In this document: piece by piece, positions 28,601-37,532 of the stretch
How the letters are laid out: each line of letters opens with the position of its first letter
Position numbering within the stretch: position 1 is the stretch's first letter
Source: Candidatus Heimdallarchaeota archaeon LC_2
Lineage (GTDB): Archaea > Asgardarchaeota > Heimdallarchaeia > Heimdallarchaeales > Kariarchaeaceae
Direction: 5' to 3'
Assembly (NCBI GenBank): GCA_001940725.1
Contig: MDVR01000015.1
Coordinates: 4,076-68,075 of the forward strand
DNA length: 64,000 nt
Notes under the pieces: generated by a model
Databases searched by the model: none
What the model was told of the DNA's origin: nothing
Seen by the model: the letters and a program-made list of their open reading frames with translations, nothing else
Translations under genes and position numbers: made by a program

Positions 28601-31600
28601 CTACGGTAATTGTCACTTCATGGATAGTGGGATTTCCTGATGTATCATAAATCACTATAGTGAAATTATGATCTCCTAAAGCCAATCCATCAACCCCGAT
28701 CTGGATTGGAACACCATCACTCCAAGTACCAGTTTCATTAGACACAGTATTTTTGAATATCTCATAATTATTGGGATGAGCATCTCCTCCTGTCCATGAG
28801 ATTGTGTTACCAGTTGAGAATTCTTCATAGGAATATGATGCCGGAGTCGATATTGTGGGAACAGCAGTGTCAACTACGGTAATTGTCACTTCATGGATAG
28901 TGGGATTTCCTGATGTATCATAAATCACTATAGTGAAATTATGATCTCCTAAAGCCAATCCATCTACTCCTATTTGGATTGGAACACCATCACTCCAAGT
29001 ACCGGTTTCATTAGATATAGTATCCTTGAATATCTCGTAGTTATTGGGATTAGTATCTCCCCCCGTCCATGAGATTGTATTACCATTTGAGAATTCTTCA
29101 TAAGAATATGATGTTGGAGTTGATATTGTTGGAGCTGTAATATCCACAACTGTTACAAAGACGGTGTGGGTTCCATTATTACCAGATTCATCAAAAGCCA
29201 GAATCGTGATATTATATTCCCCTAGTGTTAAATGATCCAATCTGTAGCTAATTGTACCTCCATTTAACCAAGAATTGCTAAATGTAACGTTAATCCCATC
29301 TTCATAAATTGTGTAATTATCTGGATGAAGATCATTGACTGTCCAATTAGCAAATTGATCCTCAGCTTCTTCATCAATAGTAAAATTGGCTGGGGGAGAA
29401 GTAAATGTCGGAGATATCACATCAAATACTGTAACGCTCACAGTATCTGATACGGAATTACCCTCGACATCAAAAAATTCTATTGCAAATAAATGTACTC
29501 CAGCAGCTAAACCATCGGCATCAATAGTAATTACTCCAACATTAGTCCAAGGGACATTTGTAAAAAGAGGCATACTATCAAGTAATAAATTATACGTATC
29601 TGGATGTGGATCACTTGGATCCCAAATTATTGTATTCCCCGTATCACCTTCATTATAAAAGAAATCTGAGGGAGGGGGGCCTAATAGAGGAGCACTAACA
29701 TCTTCCACTATGAATGTAAATGAATAAGCAACATAAGCTACATTTGCATCATTACGAAATCCAGCGAGTGTCCAATTTAACTTTATTTCATTACTCGATC
29801 CTAATGTAAATTCATTGCTCCAAGGTATTGTTAAATTATAATATCCCGTGATTGAATCATACCCTCCTGACGTGGAATGTATCACACCATTCGTTGAAAG
29901 TATGTACGTTATACTTGAATTCTTGAAGGTACCGCCTCCCTCAGTTAAATTTATTGGGGCAAAATCAATATTTAAATTATCATTCACCTCAATAGGTCCG
30001 GAATCTACATGAGTGGTATCAGCCCGATAAAATACATGAATTACAAAAGTTGTGGTAATAGTAAAGGGACCATCAGAAAATGAGATTGATACTGTATAGT
30101 TAATGTTTGGAAGAACAGCTTTTGATGGAAAATCAGTACTTAGAGAACCAATAAATGAGTATTTGGGTGAATTAAACCCATTTCCTGTCAATACTAAATC
30201 CGTATCAAAGTCCCAGTTTATAACCCCAGGATTAGTCCAGTTTGAATTGTGACTGTGATCTAGAGTTTCTACTTCGATATTTACAATATCTTCTTCCAAT
30301 ACATCAAGATGAGAAACAGAGGGAGAAATCAAATCTAATGATGCAACGGGAAACACCATAAATTCTAATGCAATTGCACCAGCCGCAGTTCCGTTGAACC
30401 ATCTGAATTGGAAACTCCAATACCCTGTGGGAATATTTGGGTCAAGTACAGTCGAAAATGACATCGTGGTTGAAAATACTGAAGTAGACGAAAAATCTGA
30501 CGTATCTGTGTATATGCCATAATTTGTTCTTGCAAGTATTTCACCTGCGGAGGTCCTAAGTGATCCATTGAAATTCCCCCCTGTTAGTGTTAGGGAAGCA
30601 ATATTTGTAATATTAGCAAGAACAATGTCACCAGCTGCTTCTGATCCTACTGGGTAAAGAACGCCCATAATTCCATTGTTTTGTTCTACCCAACCTGAAT
30701 TATCGATATAAGATTGTAAACTAGCAGTTAGTAAAAGATTAGTACTATTTGCAAATATTGAATAATTACCGTGGGCTACTTCAAAATAAATCAATTGGTT
30801 TCCGTTTATATCGGTCCCAGTAGTATATTCACCAGGAATCTCATTAAGCTGTGTATTGTTCAAATATACTTCTGTTACCGTAAAATTACTCGGAATTGTG
30901 AAATATTTAGTTATAACGGATGAACTGTTTGTGAAAGTGGTTCCATTCAACTGAATACTCCATGTGATATTTTGTAGATTCGGTGTAACCGTATACATAA
31001 TATTTGGAATGGATTGTAAATCTACAAATGAAGTGTAAGTAACATTAATTAATGGTGAGATGCCATAATTTGATGCAACAGTAGATGAAAAATTTACTCG
31101 AAAATTAGTGTCCGCAAATCTTGTTGTCGCATTAGAAAATCCTCTGTTTGAAGGGATTACAACTTCATAATTATCATTAATGTATACTTTTGTATCCAAA
31201 AGTGTGGGATCCAAACTAAAAGACGCATTGAAATTAAGTGTGATATCGTCAGATGGCCTCAATACCCAATCCCCAGGATTAATCGGAGGAATAGATGCTG
31301 CTTGATACAAATATGTCTCTCCCTCATCAATACCATCCGCATTGTCTGTATAAAATAACAAGCTTGTACTTAGTTCAGTGTACATTATAAAGAATAGATG
31401 CCCTGCACCGTCAGTTGCGTTTACTTCAGTATCAGAAGTGCTAATTTTAACAGGAGAGTCAAATACAAAGGTTTGATTTACATCAAAACCTGTAGCTTGT
31501 AGAAAGGTCATTTCGCTACTAGCAAGCATAGTTGAAGGTTCCCAACGTGAACTTGATGTATTATATTGTGCGGCCCATATTTCTCCAGTAACATTCTGAT

Positions 31601-32234
31601 CAGCTCCAACATTAAGAGTTGTAATGTTGAATGAATATAAGGTAATTATTGTACTTTTATTGAAATAAGGGATTTTCACACCCTGAGCCCAAACTTGATC
31701 TGTACCTAGATCGGTAAAACCATTACTTTTGTCTGTTTCGATAAAATAATTATCAGGAGTCAGATATGTTGATATATTTGCTTCAACCTGTGAAATTGTA
31801 TTATCTTCTAATGTCTGAACTGTGAAAACATCATTATTATTCATTGATGTATATGTTGAAGTATCAGTGAAGTTTTCTTCATAGGTAAAAGGAATATCCG
31901 AGGTTGAACTTCCGGTTTCAGTTGCAAGAAAAGCACCATTTGGTGTAGACGTGCTCATTGTAATAAGAGAGTTCCTAAAATACGATCGATCAGCAGAAAG
32001 AAAAGAATTAGAAGAGCTTAAGCTTCTTGATCTTGCTAATTGAGATTGAGCATCTTGATCTAATTCCATGGACGTAGTACTTTTAATTCTAATATCTATT
32101 ATCTCAAAATCACTATTTGCTGACGTAAAATTGAGAAAAAGTCCAGAAGAAATCATGATGAGAATGATTATTGATTGCTTGACATATCTTCTTTTTTGAG
32201 ATAGAAATTTGAGAACAATGCTAGAATGCGACAT
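22668..32234 (-). CDS. Giant tandem-repeat surface protein with cytoplasmic longin-like domain
   Basis: 3188 residues. An N-terminal hydrophobic segment (SIIILIMISSGLFLNF) acts as signal or anchor. About 700 residues of a unique beta-rich head follow, then Ig-like modules of about 91 residues: two diverged, 17 nearly identical (DNA 24510-29150) and one diverged. A membrane-proximal region leads to one helix (AKIIIIGIILASMFVVIFYF, about 2918-2945) and about 240 cytoplasmic residues. That tail has the alternating pattern of longin/roadblock folds (MHGIIMTAGSTGIPFYEYTF, LISGITTALSMFLNELNEE) and ends in a charged helical part. Each repeat carries two N-x-S/T sequons. It looks like an adhesin or receptor signalling inwards. 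A paralogue lies immediately upstream. Confidence 0.9.
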   Translation of the reverse strand: MSHSSIVLKFLSQKRRYVKQSIIILIMISSGLFLNFTSANSDFEIIDIRIKSTTSMELDQDAQSQLARSRSLSSSNSFLSADRSYFRNSLITMSTSTPNGAFLATETGSSTSDIPFTYEENFTDTSTYTSMNNNDVFTVQTLEDNTISQVEANISTYLTPDNYFIETDKSNGFTDLGTDQVWAQGVKIPYFNKSTIITLYSFNITTLNVGADQNVTGEIWAAQYNTSSSRWEPSTMLASSEMTFLQATGFDVNQTFVFDSPVKISTSDTEVNATDGAGHLFFIMYTELSTSLLFYTDNADGIDEGETYLYQAASIPPINPGDWVLRPSDDITLNFNASFSLDPTLLDTKVYINDNYEVVIPSNRGFSNATTRFADTNFRVNFSSTVASNYGISPLINVTYTSFVDLQSIPNIMYTVTPNLQNITWSIQLNGTTFTNSSSVITKYFTIPSNFTVTEVYLNNTQLNEIPGEYTTGTDINGNQLIYFEVAHGNYSIFANSTNLLLTASLQSYIDNSGWVEQNNGIMGVLYPVGSEAAGDIVLANITNIASLTLTGGNFNGSLRTSAGEILARTNYGIYTDTSDFSSTSVFSTTMSFSTVLDPNIPTGYWSFQFRWFNGTAAGAIALEFMVFPVASLDLISPSVSHLDVLEEDIVNIEVETLDHSHNSNWTNPGVINWDFDTDLVLTGNGFNSPKYSFIGSLSTDFPSKAVLPNINYTVSISFSDGPFTITTTFVIHVFYRADTTHVDSGPIEVNDNLNIDFAPINLTEGGGTFKNSSITYILSTNGVIHSTSGGYDSITGYYNLTIPWSNEFTLGSSNEIKLNWTLAGFRNDANVAYVAYSFTFIVEDVSAPLLGPPPSDFFYNEGDTGNTIIWDPSDPHPDTYNLLLDSMPLFTNVPWTNVGVITIDADGLAAGVHLFAIEFFDVEGNSVSDTVSVTVFDVISPTFTSPPANFTIDEEAEDQFANWTVNDLHPDNYTIYEDGINVTFSNSWLNGGTISYRLDHLTLGEYNITILAFDESGNNGTHTVFVTVVDITAPTISTPTSYSYEEFSNGNTISWTGGDTNPNNYEIFKDTISNETGTWSDGVPIQIGVDGLALGDHNFTIVIYDTSGNPTIHEVTITVVDTAVPTISTPASYSYEEFSTGNTISWTGGDAHPNNYEIFKNTVSNETGTWSDGVPIQIGVDGLALGDHNFTIVIYDTSGNPTIHEVTITVVDTAVPTISTPASYSYEEFSTGNTISWTGGDAHPNNYEIFKNTVSNETGTWSDGVPIQIGVDGLALGDHNFTIVIYDTSGNPTIHEVTITVVDTAVPTISTPASYSYEEFLTGNTISWTGGDAHPNNYEIFKDTISNETGIWSDGVPIQIGVDGLALGDHNFTIVIYDTSGNPTIHEVIITVVDTVVPTISTPASYSYEEFSTGNTISWTGGDAHPNNYEIFKNTVSNETGTWSDGVPIQIGVDGLSLGDHNFTIVIYDTSGNPTIHEVIITVVDTAVPTISTPASYSYEEFSTGNTISWTGGDAHPNNYEIFKNTVSNETGTWSDGVPIQIGVDGLSLGDHNFTIVIYDTSGNPTIHEVIITVVDTAVPTISTPASYSYEEFSTGNTISWTGGDAHPNNYEIFKNTVSNETGTWSDGVPIQIGVDGLSLGDHNFTIVIYDTSGNPTIHEVIITVVDTAVPTISTPASYSYEEFSTGNTISWTGGDAHPNNYEIFKNTVSNETGTWSDGVPIQIGVDGLALGDHNFTIVIYDTSGNPTIHEVIITVVDTVVPTISTPASYSYEEFSTGNTISWTGGDAHPNNYEIFKDTISNETGIWSDGLPIQIGVDGLALGDHNFTIVIYDTSGNPTIHEVTITVVDTAVPTISTPASYSYEEFSTGNTISWTGGDAHPNNYEIFKNTVSNETGTWSDGVPIQIGVDGLSLGDHNFTIVIYDTSGNPTIHEVIITVVDTAVPTISTPASYSYEEFSTGNTISWTGGDAHPNNYEIFKNTVSNETGTWSDGVPIQIGVDGLSLGDHNFTIVIYDTSGNPTIHEVIITVVDTAVPTISTPASYSYEEFSTGNTISWTGGDAHPNNYEIFKNTVSNETGTWSDGVPIQIGVDGLSLGDHNFTIVIYDTSGNPTIHEVTITVVDTTAPTISTPSSYAYVEFSTGNTITWTGGDAHPNNYEIFKDTVSNDTGIWSTGVPIQIGIDGLSLGDHNFTIVIYDTSGNPTVHEVTITVDDIGAPTISTPPSYSYEEFSTGNTISWNGGDANPNNYTIFRDNVSIENGTWNNVDTIEISVDGLTLGDHNFTIVIYDTSRNPAFNEVIITVVDTNAPTISTPLSYSYEEFSTGKTISWTGGDAHPNNYEIFKDTVSNETGIWSDGVPIQIGIDGLSLGDHNFTIVIYDSSGNPTIHEVTITVVDTIASTITTPSSYSYEEFDTGKTISWTGGDAHPNNYEIFKDSVSNETGIWSDGVPIQIGVDGLVLGDHNFTIVIYDTSGNPTIHEVIITVVDTITPTITTPSSYSYEEFDIGKTISWMGGDNNPNNYTIFRDNLSIESGTWNNVDTIEISVDGLTLGDHNFTIVIYDISGNPTIHEVTITVIDSQSPIITGPDPIEYDEGDDDGRQIIWNFVEVHPAYYTITRNDVEIVSQTEWTTNDPIILPIEGLNQGDYIFFIELTDTSGNRGNNSVIIFVDNPFSVDTKRIDFEIEEFVYEGDVEALSIQGWQTTNDTEILGASLNAKLLAINVEGYNEGDIVTQLSLSSVNGLFPLILNYTSLQNGTYQWVFIFDKVAYDIQITPLRLYVVKILPHVLSIEIFVQSILIQGEEFSISARVSYNDPRNDSSSIGLNTLTPYGGGVPDVDVSFILTYLTTTGSEATLSETITTDTNGDAVWILTTEATDFIENILSISAAITDQVGLIGTSSEVTDFDLKVKEGNPFSGLLDDIADFIVAKIIIIGIILASMFVVIFYFMKSLRKRKHKFTEHVKESEDATDEIDGLRSMHGIIMTAGSTGIPFYEYTFTSARTSIDTALISGITTALSMFLNELNEEVLGFEHMERAGVSITSHKSDLSTMMVISDAPLPPIILSQLKNGHHAIESKFSKQLLIPDRMMNIEPINITNELISKSLKLNLKEGLIIRTNNLKKLQKRKSISRKIRNEMSELRKLNKLSDDTHELLNLEMILTFLKSKNIDHTTACRIIYLAYVNFIIVPI
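24510..29150 (-). repeat. Tandem array of 17 in-frame 273-bp units
   Basis: Exactly 17 x 273 bp inside the giant gene, each unit encoding 91 residues from VVDT through HEVxIT. The inner units differ at only a few positions at DNA level, while the units at both ends (especially 13-17, nearest the membrane) are more diverged. Variants recur in order: units of the KDTISNETGI type are followed by several of the KNTVSNETGT type, twice, implying duplication of multi-unit blocks. The reading frame is kept through the whole array, so it is under coding selection. Confidence 0.95.
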
Positions 32235-32260
32235 CTCGTAACTGAATGTTAAGATATTGC

Positions 32261-32270
32261 ATATTTATAG
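32261..32270 (-). promoter_or_regulatory. TATA box of the 3188-residue surface protein gene
   Basis: CTATAAATAT on the minus strand, 27-36 bases before the ATG at 32234. The same sequence at the same distance precedes the paralogue, and further upstream blocks (TTTATAATATTCTTAATTAA and a TCCATAAATTT motif) are also shared, so the promoter was duplicated with the gene. Confidence 0.6.
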
Positions 32271-32411
32271 ATATAGGAGTTTATTTGTTAATTAAGAATA
32301 TTATAAACTTAATACTAACCCCATCAACTCTAATTAAAGAAATTTATGGAAAAAACATTAGTGTATTAGTAAAATTTCTTTTTTCGGAATAAGTAGCTAC
32401 AAATATAATAA

Positions 32412-35400
32412 TTAGATTGGAACTATAATGAAATTAACGTAAGCAAGATAAATAATTCGACATGCAGTCGTATGATCTATATTTAGACTTTCCAAGTATG
32501 CCAATATCATTTCCAAATTAAGCGGTTCTTGTGTATCGTCGCTAAGCTTGTTCAACTTTTTCAATGCCCCCATATCATTTCTAATTTTCCTAGAAATTGA
32601 TTTACGCTTTTGAAGTTTCTTCAAATTATTTATTCGTATAATCACGTCTTCCTTCAAATTTAATTTCAGAGACTTGCTAACCAATTCATTAGTAATATTA
32701 ATGGGTTCGATATCCATCATCCTTTCTGGGATCATTAGTTGTTTGGAAAATTTGTTCTCTATAGCGTGATGACCATTCTTCAACTGTTCTAAAATAATTG
32801 GTGGGAGTGGTGCATCGGAAATAACCATCATTGTAGAAAGATCACTCTTATGTGATGTAATTGAAACCCCAGCTCGCTCCATATGTTCAAATCCAAGAAC
32901 TTCTTCGTTTAATTCATTCAAGAACATACTCAATGCAGTTGTGATACCTGATATTAATGCGGTATCAATAGAAGTACGAGCACTAGTAAAAGTATATTCA
33001 TAGAATGGAATTCCTGTGGAACCAGCTGACATTATTATTCCATGCATGGATCTTAATCCATCAATTTCAGCAGATGCATCTTCACTTTCCTGAGCATACA
33101 TCGTAAATTTGGATTGACGTCTTCTTAATTTACGCAAGAAGTAGACTATTATAACTATAATAGTAGCTAAAACTGCAACTACAATTATGATCTGTTCAAG
33201 TATGAAATTATAGATATCATCAAGTAAACCTAAGAATTCGTTTTGATCTTTGATTTTTAATTTTAGATCTGTAGTGGTCTCCGAAAATGAACCAACATAC
33301 CCAAATATTTCCTCAATACTTGCAGTAATACTTAATATATCAATCAAGTTTTCAGTTTCCAAGCTATCCAAACTCACTTGGACAATTCCATTTTCATTTG
33401 TCACGCCTACTTTAGTAAATCGAACTTCTGTTCCAGCATCATTTATAGCTGTGATCACAAATGTAACATTTATTCCTTGAGCTTTATGCAGTCCAGTAAT
33501 TGAACTTAAGCTCAATAAGTTAGAATTTCGCTGATTTGCATAAGTAACATTAGCAGAAATGAAAAATTCTTCACTTTTAACCAGTGTGGAAGCAAAGATA
33601 ATTTCTATCGACAACGTATGAGGTAATATCACAATCTGATAAGCAGTATCCAAAACAATTTGTGTTTCAAAATTTGTTTTCTCGAAAGTAAATATCCATT
33701 GATAAGTTCCATTTGGTAATCTAGTATAATCTAGTATTAATTCAAATCCTGTTTGAGCAGAAGTAAATGAATTCTGTAATACTAATTCACCTAATATAAA
33801 ATCGCCAGCGTCAATTGCAATCAACGTAACGTTTAGTTGACCATCAGTTATGTTAAGACCATCAATTAATGTATTCCATCCTATAATGTTAATAGTTTCA
33901 ATATCACCTTCAAATACTTCAGTAGTAATTTCAAAAGGAATTAATTTCGTTTCTGAAATTGCAGGATCTTTGACTTCTAATTCTACTGTATGAATTCCGA
34001 TATTACCGGATCCGTCTTTTACCTCAATTACAAATGTGTAAAAACCAATATCTAATCCATCAACATTTATTATAATAGGATCATTGGTTAACCATGTAGT
34101 TTCGCTAATAATTTCTTCACCATCACGTTCTATTCTATAAGATGCGATGTGTGGATCATTTACACTCCAAGTAACGGTATTCCCAGTTATCTCCCAAATG
34201 TAGCTAATTTCGTCAACACCAATAACTATAGGCGGTGTTGTATCAACTACTCTTACAGTGACCTCGTCTGTCGCATTATTACTTGCTGTATCGTAAATAA
34301 TGATAGTAAAGTTATGAAAACCAAGTGGCAATCCATCAATATTAATAACTAGAGGATTTACTCCAACCCATGATCCATTGAGGTATGAAGATCCGTTCTT
34401 AAATAATTCGTAATTATCAGGATTATTATCCCCGACAGTCCATGATATTACGTTTCCTGTTGAGAATTCCTCATACGTTACCAGAACTAGATCTGAAATA
34501 AATGGTCTATCATCCACTGTAACAGTAACTGTGTCAGTGACAGAATTTCCTTCGATATCAAAAATTTCTATAATGTATGTATGTTCACCTGGCGTCAATG
34601 AATCAACATTTACTGTAATACCAGCTGAATTATTCCAAGGGTCGCTCACAATAACAGGTGTAAGATCCAAATTCAAATTGAATATACCCGGATGTGGATC
34701 GGATGGGCTCCAGTGTATAGTTTGTCCAGTCTCACCTTCGTTGAAAGTAAAATCTGGTGGGGTTACACTCAAAATTGGATCAGTAATATCTATAACATCA
34801 AATGTGAACGAATAAGCTACGTAATTAAGATTTGCATCATTTCTAAATCCATTTAACGTCCAATTAAATCTTATCTCATTTGATGAACCTAAAGTAAACT
34901 CACTATTCCATGGAATTGTGAGATTATAGAAACCTGTTACTGGATAGTAAATTACCGAGCTCGGTGTTAAAGTAATCCCATTAGTAGATAAATCAAAAAT
35001 AATACTGGAGTTTTTGAAAGTAAAACCGCCTTGTGTTATATTGACAGGTGCGAATTGAATTTCTAGATCATCATTTACTTCAATAGGTGCAGAATTAACC
35101 AATTGAGTTCCAGCTCTATAATATGTTGTCATATCAAATTGGGTAGTAATAGTGAATGGACCCTCAGAAAATGATATGGTAAATGTATAACTTTGACCGG
35201 GTTGTACATCGTTTGCTATAATATTTGTATCAATAGAAGTAGTGAAGTTATGAAGTAATCCAGAAAGACCATTATAATCCATTATAATATTGGAATCGAA
35301 ATCCCAACTCACTTTTCCCGGAGAGCTCCAATTAGCATTGTGACTCAGATCCAAGGTTTCAACTTCAATTGTCACAATATCAGTTTCTAGCACATCTATA

Positions 35401-37325
35401 GATGCAATTGAGGGTGAAATAAGATTAAGGGTTGCAACTGGATAAATTTCGAATTCTAATGCAATTGCACCAGCTGCAGTTCCATTGAACCATCTGAATT
35501 GGAAACTCCAATACCCTGTGGGAATATTTGGGTCCAGCACAGTAGAAAATGACATGGTGGTTGAGAATACAGAAGTAGACGAAAAATCTGATGTATCTGT
35601 GTATATTCCATAATTTGTTCTTGCAAGTATTTCACCTGTGGAGGTCCTAAGTGATCCATTGAAATCCCCTCCTGTTAGTGTTAGGGATGCAATATTTGAA
35701 ATATTAGCAAGAACAATGTCACCAGCTGCTTCTGAACCTACTGGGTAAAGAACCCCCATAATTCCATTGTTTTGTTCTACCCAACCTGAATTATCAACAT
35801 ATGATTTTACAGTGCCTAAATTCAATAAATTAGTACTATTTGCAAATATAGAATAATTCCCGTGGGCTACTTCAAAATAAATCAATTGATTCCCGTTTAT
35901 ATCGGTCCCAGTAGTATATTCACCAGGAATCTCACTAAGCTGTGTATTATTCAGATATACTTCTGTTATGGTGAAATTACTCGGAATTGTGAAATATTTA
36001 GTGATAACGGATGAACTATTTGTGAAAGTGGTTCCATTCAATTGAATACTCCAGGTGATATTTTGTAGATTCGGTGTAACTGTATACTTAATATTTGGAT
36101 TGAATTGTAAATCGACAAATGAAGTGTAAGTAACATTAATTAATGGTGAGATGCCATAATTTGATGCAACTGTAGATGAAAAATTAACCTTGAAATTTAT
36201 TGAAGCAAATCTGACAGTAGAGTTAGAAAACCCTCTATTTGAAGGTACTACAACTTCATAATTATCATTGATATATACCTTGGTATCAAGAAGAGTGGGG
36301 TCCAAACTAAAAGAAGCATTGAAATTAAGTGTGATATCGTCAGATGGCCTCAATACCCAATCTCCAGGATCAGTCGGAGGAATAGATGCAGTTTGATACA
36401 AATATGTCTCTCCCTCATCAATACCATCCGCATTGTCTGTATAAAATAACAAGCTTGTACTTAGTTCTGTATACATTACAAAGAATAGATGCCCTGCTCC
36501 ATCAGTTGCGTTTACTTCAGTATCAGAAGTGCTAATTTTAACAGGGGATTCAAATACAAAGGTTTGATTTACATCAAAACCTGTAGCTTGTAGAAAGAGC
36601 TTTTCTCTACTAGCAAGCATAGTTGAAGGTTCCCAACGCGAACTTGATGCATTATATTGTGCAGCCCATATTTCTCCAGTAACATTCTGATCAGCTCCAA
36701 CATTAAGAGTTGTAATGTTGAATGAATATAAGATCATTACTGTACTTTTATTGAAATAAGGGATTTTCACACCCTGAGCCCAAACTTGATCTGTGCCTAG
36801 ATCGGTAAAACCATTACTTTTGTCTGTTTCGATAAAATTATTATCTGGAGTCAGATATGTTGATATATTTGCGTCGACCTTTGAAATTGTACTATCCTCT
36901 AATGTTTGAACTGTAAAACTATCTTGATTATTCATTGCAGTATATGTTGAAATATCAGTGAAGTTTTCTTTGTAAGTAAATGGTATATCCGATGTCGAAC
37001 TTCCACTTTCAGTCGCAAGAAAAGCTCCATTTGGTGTGGATGTACTCATTGTACTTAGAGAATTATCCATATAAGGTTGATTACCTGAGAGGTAAGAATT
37101 AGAAGAACCTAAGCTTCGGGTTCTGATTGATTTGTACGGTGCACTCAATTCATACCCTATTGAGGTAGTACTTTCAATTCTAACATCTACTATCTCAAAA
37201 TCACTATTTGTTGACGTAAAATTGAGAAAGAGTCCAGAAGAAATCATGATGATTAAGATCATTAATTGCTTGACATATTTTCCTTTTTGCGATCGAAATT
37301 TGAGAACAATGCTAGAATGCGACAT
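32412..37325 (-). CDS. Surface protein paralogue with cytoplasmic longin-like domain
   Basis: 1637 residues from ATG 37325; this start matches the paralogue's MSHSSIVLKF, and the longer reading from 37343 does not. Same architecture as the 3188-residue protein: signal segment, a closely similar head of about 560 residues (with DNVDGIDEGETYLYQ-type sequence), three diverged Ig-like modules instead of twenty, a membrane-proximal domain, one helix (IIVVAVLATIIVIIVYFL, near residue 1382) and a cytoplasmic tail ending in the same YVNFIIVPI. The size difference from the paralogue equals the 17-unit array almost exactly. Part of the tail gene is nearly identical at DNA level (32791-33068), pointing to gene conversion. 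Probably a receptor or adhesin pair. Confidence 0.9.
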   Translation of the reverse strand: MSHSSIVLKFRSQKGKYVKQLMILIIMISSGLFLNFTSTNSDFEIVDVRIESTTSIGYELSAPYKSIRTRSLGSSNSYLSGNQPYMDNSLSTMSTSTPNGAFLATESGSSTSDIPFTYKENFTDISTYTAMNNQDSFTVQTLEDSTISKVDANISTYLTPDNNFIETDKSNGFTDLGTDQVWAQGVKIPYFNKSTVMILYSFNITTLNVGADQNVTGEIWAAQYNASSSRWEPSTMLASREKLFLQATGFDVNQTFVFESPVKISTSDTEVNATDGAGHLFFVMYTELSTSLLFYTDNADGIDEGETYLYQTASIPPTDPGDWVLRPSDDITLNFNASFSLDPTLLDTKVYINDNYEVVVPSNRGFSNSTVRFASINFKVNFSSTVASNYGISPLINVTYTSFVDLQFNPNIKYTVTPNLQNITWSIQLNGTTFTNSSSVITKYFTIPSNFTITEVYLNNTQLSEIPGEYTTGTDINGNQLIYFEVAHGNYSIFANSTNLLNLGTVKSYVDNSGWVEQNNGIMGVLYPVGSEAAGDIVLANISNIASLTLTGGDFNGSLRTSTGEILARTNYGIYTDTSDFSSTSVFSTTMSFSTVLDPNIPTGYWSFQFRWFNGTAAGAIALEFEIYPVATLNLISPSIASIDVLETDIVTIEVETLDLSHNANWSSPGKVSWDFDSNIIMDYNGLSGLLHNFTTSIDTNIIANDVQPGQSYTFTISFSEGPFTITTQFDMTTYYRAGTQLVNSAPIEVNDDLEIQFAPVNITQGGFTFKNSSIIFDLSTNGITLTPSSVIYYPVTGFYNLTIPWNSEFTLGSSNEIRFNWTLNGFRNDANLNYVAYSFTFDVIDITDPILSVTPPDFTFNEGETGQTIHWSPSDPHPGIFNLNLDLTPVIVSDPWNNSAGITVNVDSLTPGEHTYIIEIFDIEGNSVTDTVTVTVDDRPFISDLVLVTYEEFSTGNVISWTVGDNNPDNYELFKNGSSYLNGSWVGVNPLVINIDGLPLGFHNFTIIIYDTASNNATDEVTVRVVDTTPPIVIGVDEISYIWEITGNTVTWSVNDPHIASYRIERDGEEIISETTWLTNDPIIINVDGLDIGFYTFVIEVKDGSGNIGIHTVELEVKDPAISETKLIPFEITTEVFEGDIETINIIGWNTLIDGLNITDGQLNVTLIAIDAGDFILGELVLQNSFTSAQTGFELILDYTRLPNGTYQWIFTFEKTNFETQIVLDTAYQIVILPHTLSIEIIFASTLVKSEEFFISANVTYANQRNSNLLSLSSITGLHKAQGINVTFVITAINDAGTEVRFTKVGVTNENGIVQVSLDSLETENLIDILSITASIEEIFGYVGSFSETTTDLKLKIKDQNEFLGLLDDIYNFILEQIIIVVAVLATIIVIIVYFLRKLRRRQSKFTMYAQESEDASAEIDGLRSMHGIIMSAGSTGIPFYEYTFTSARTSIDTALISGITTALSMFLNELNEEVLGFEHMERAGVSITSHKSDLSTMMVISDAPLPPIILEQLKNGHHAIENKFSKQLMIPERMMDIEPINITNELVSKSLKLNLKEDVIIRINNLKKLQKRKSISRKIRNDMGALKKLNKLSDDTQEPLNLEMILAYLESLNIDHTTACRIIYLAYVNFIIVPI

Positions 37326-37351
37326 CTCGTAACTGAATGTCAACGTATTTC

Positions 37352-37361
37352 ATATTTATAG
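37352..37361 (-). promoter_or_regulatory. TATA box of the 1637-residue surface protein gene
   Basis: CTATAAATAT on the minus strand at 27-36 bases before ATG 37325, identical in sequence and spacing to the promoter of the paralogue. Confidence 0.6.
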
Positions 37362-37532
37362 ATTTAGGATTTTAATTGTTAATTAAGAATATTATAAACT
37401 TAATAATAACCCCATCAATTCTTATTAAAAAAATTTATGGAAAAATCATCAGTGTATTTGCACAATTTCTTTTTTCGGATTAATTCTCGCGCTAACTTCT
37501 AATGATTACACAAATGATTTTCTGATTTATTT

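Noticed and set aside
24510..29150. Regular repeats suggestive of a CRISPR array
   Set aside because: Units are 273 bp, contiguous without spacers and in frame inside one coding gene.
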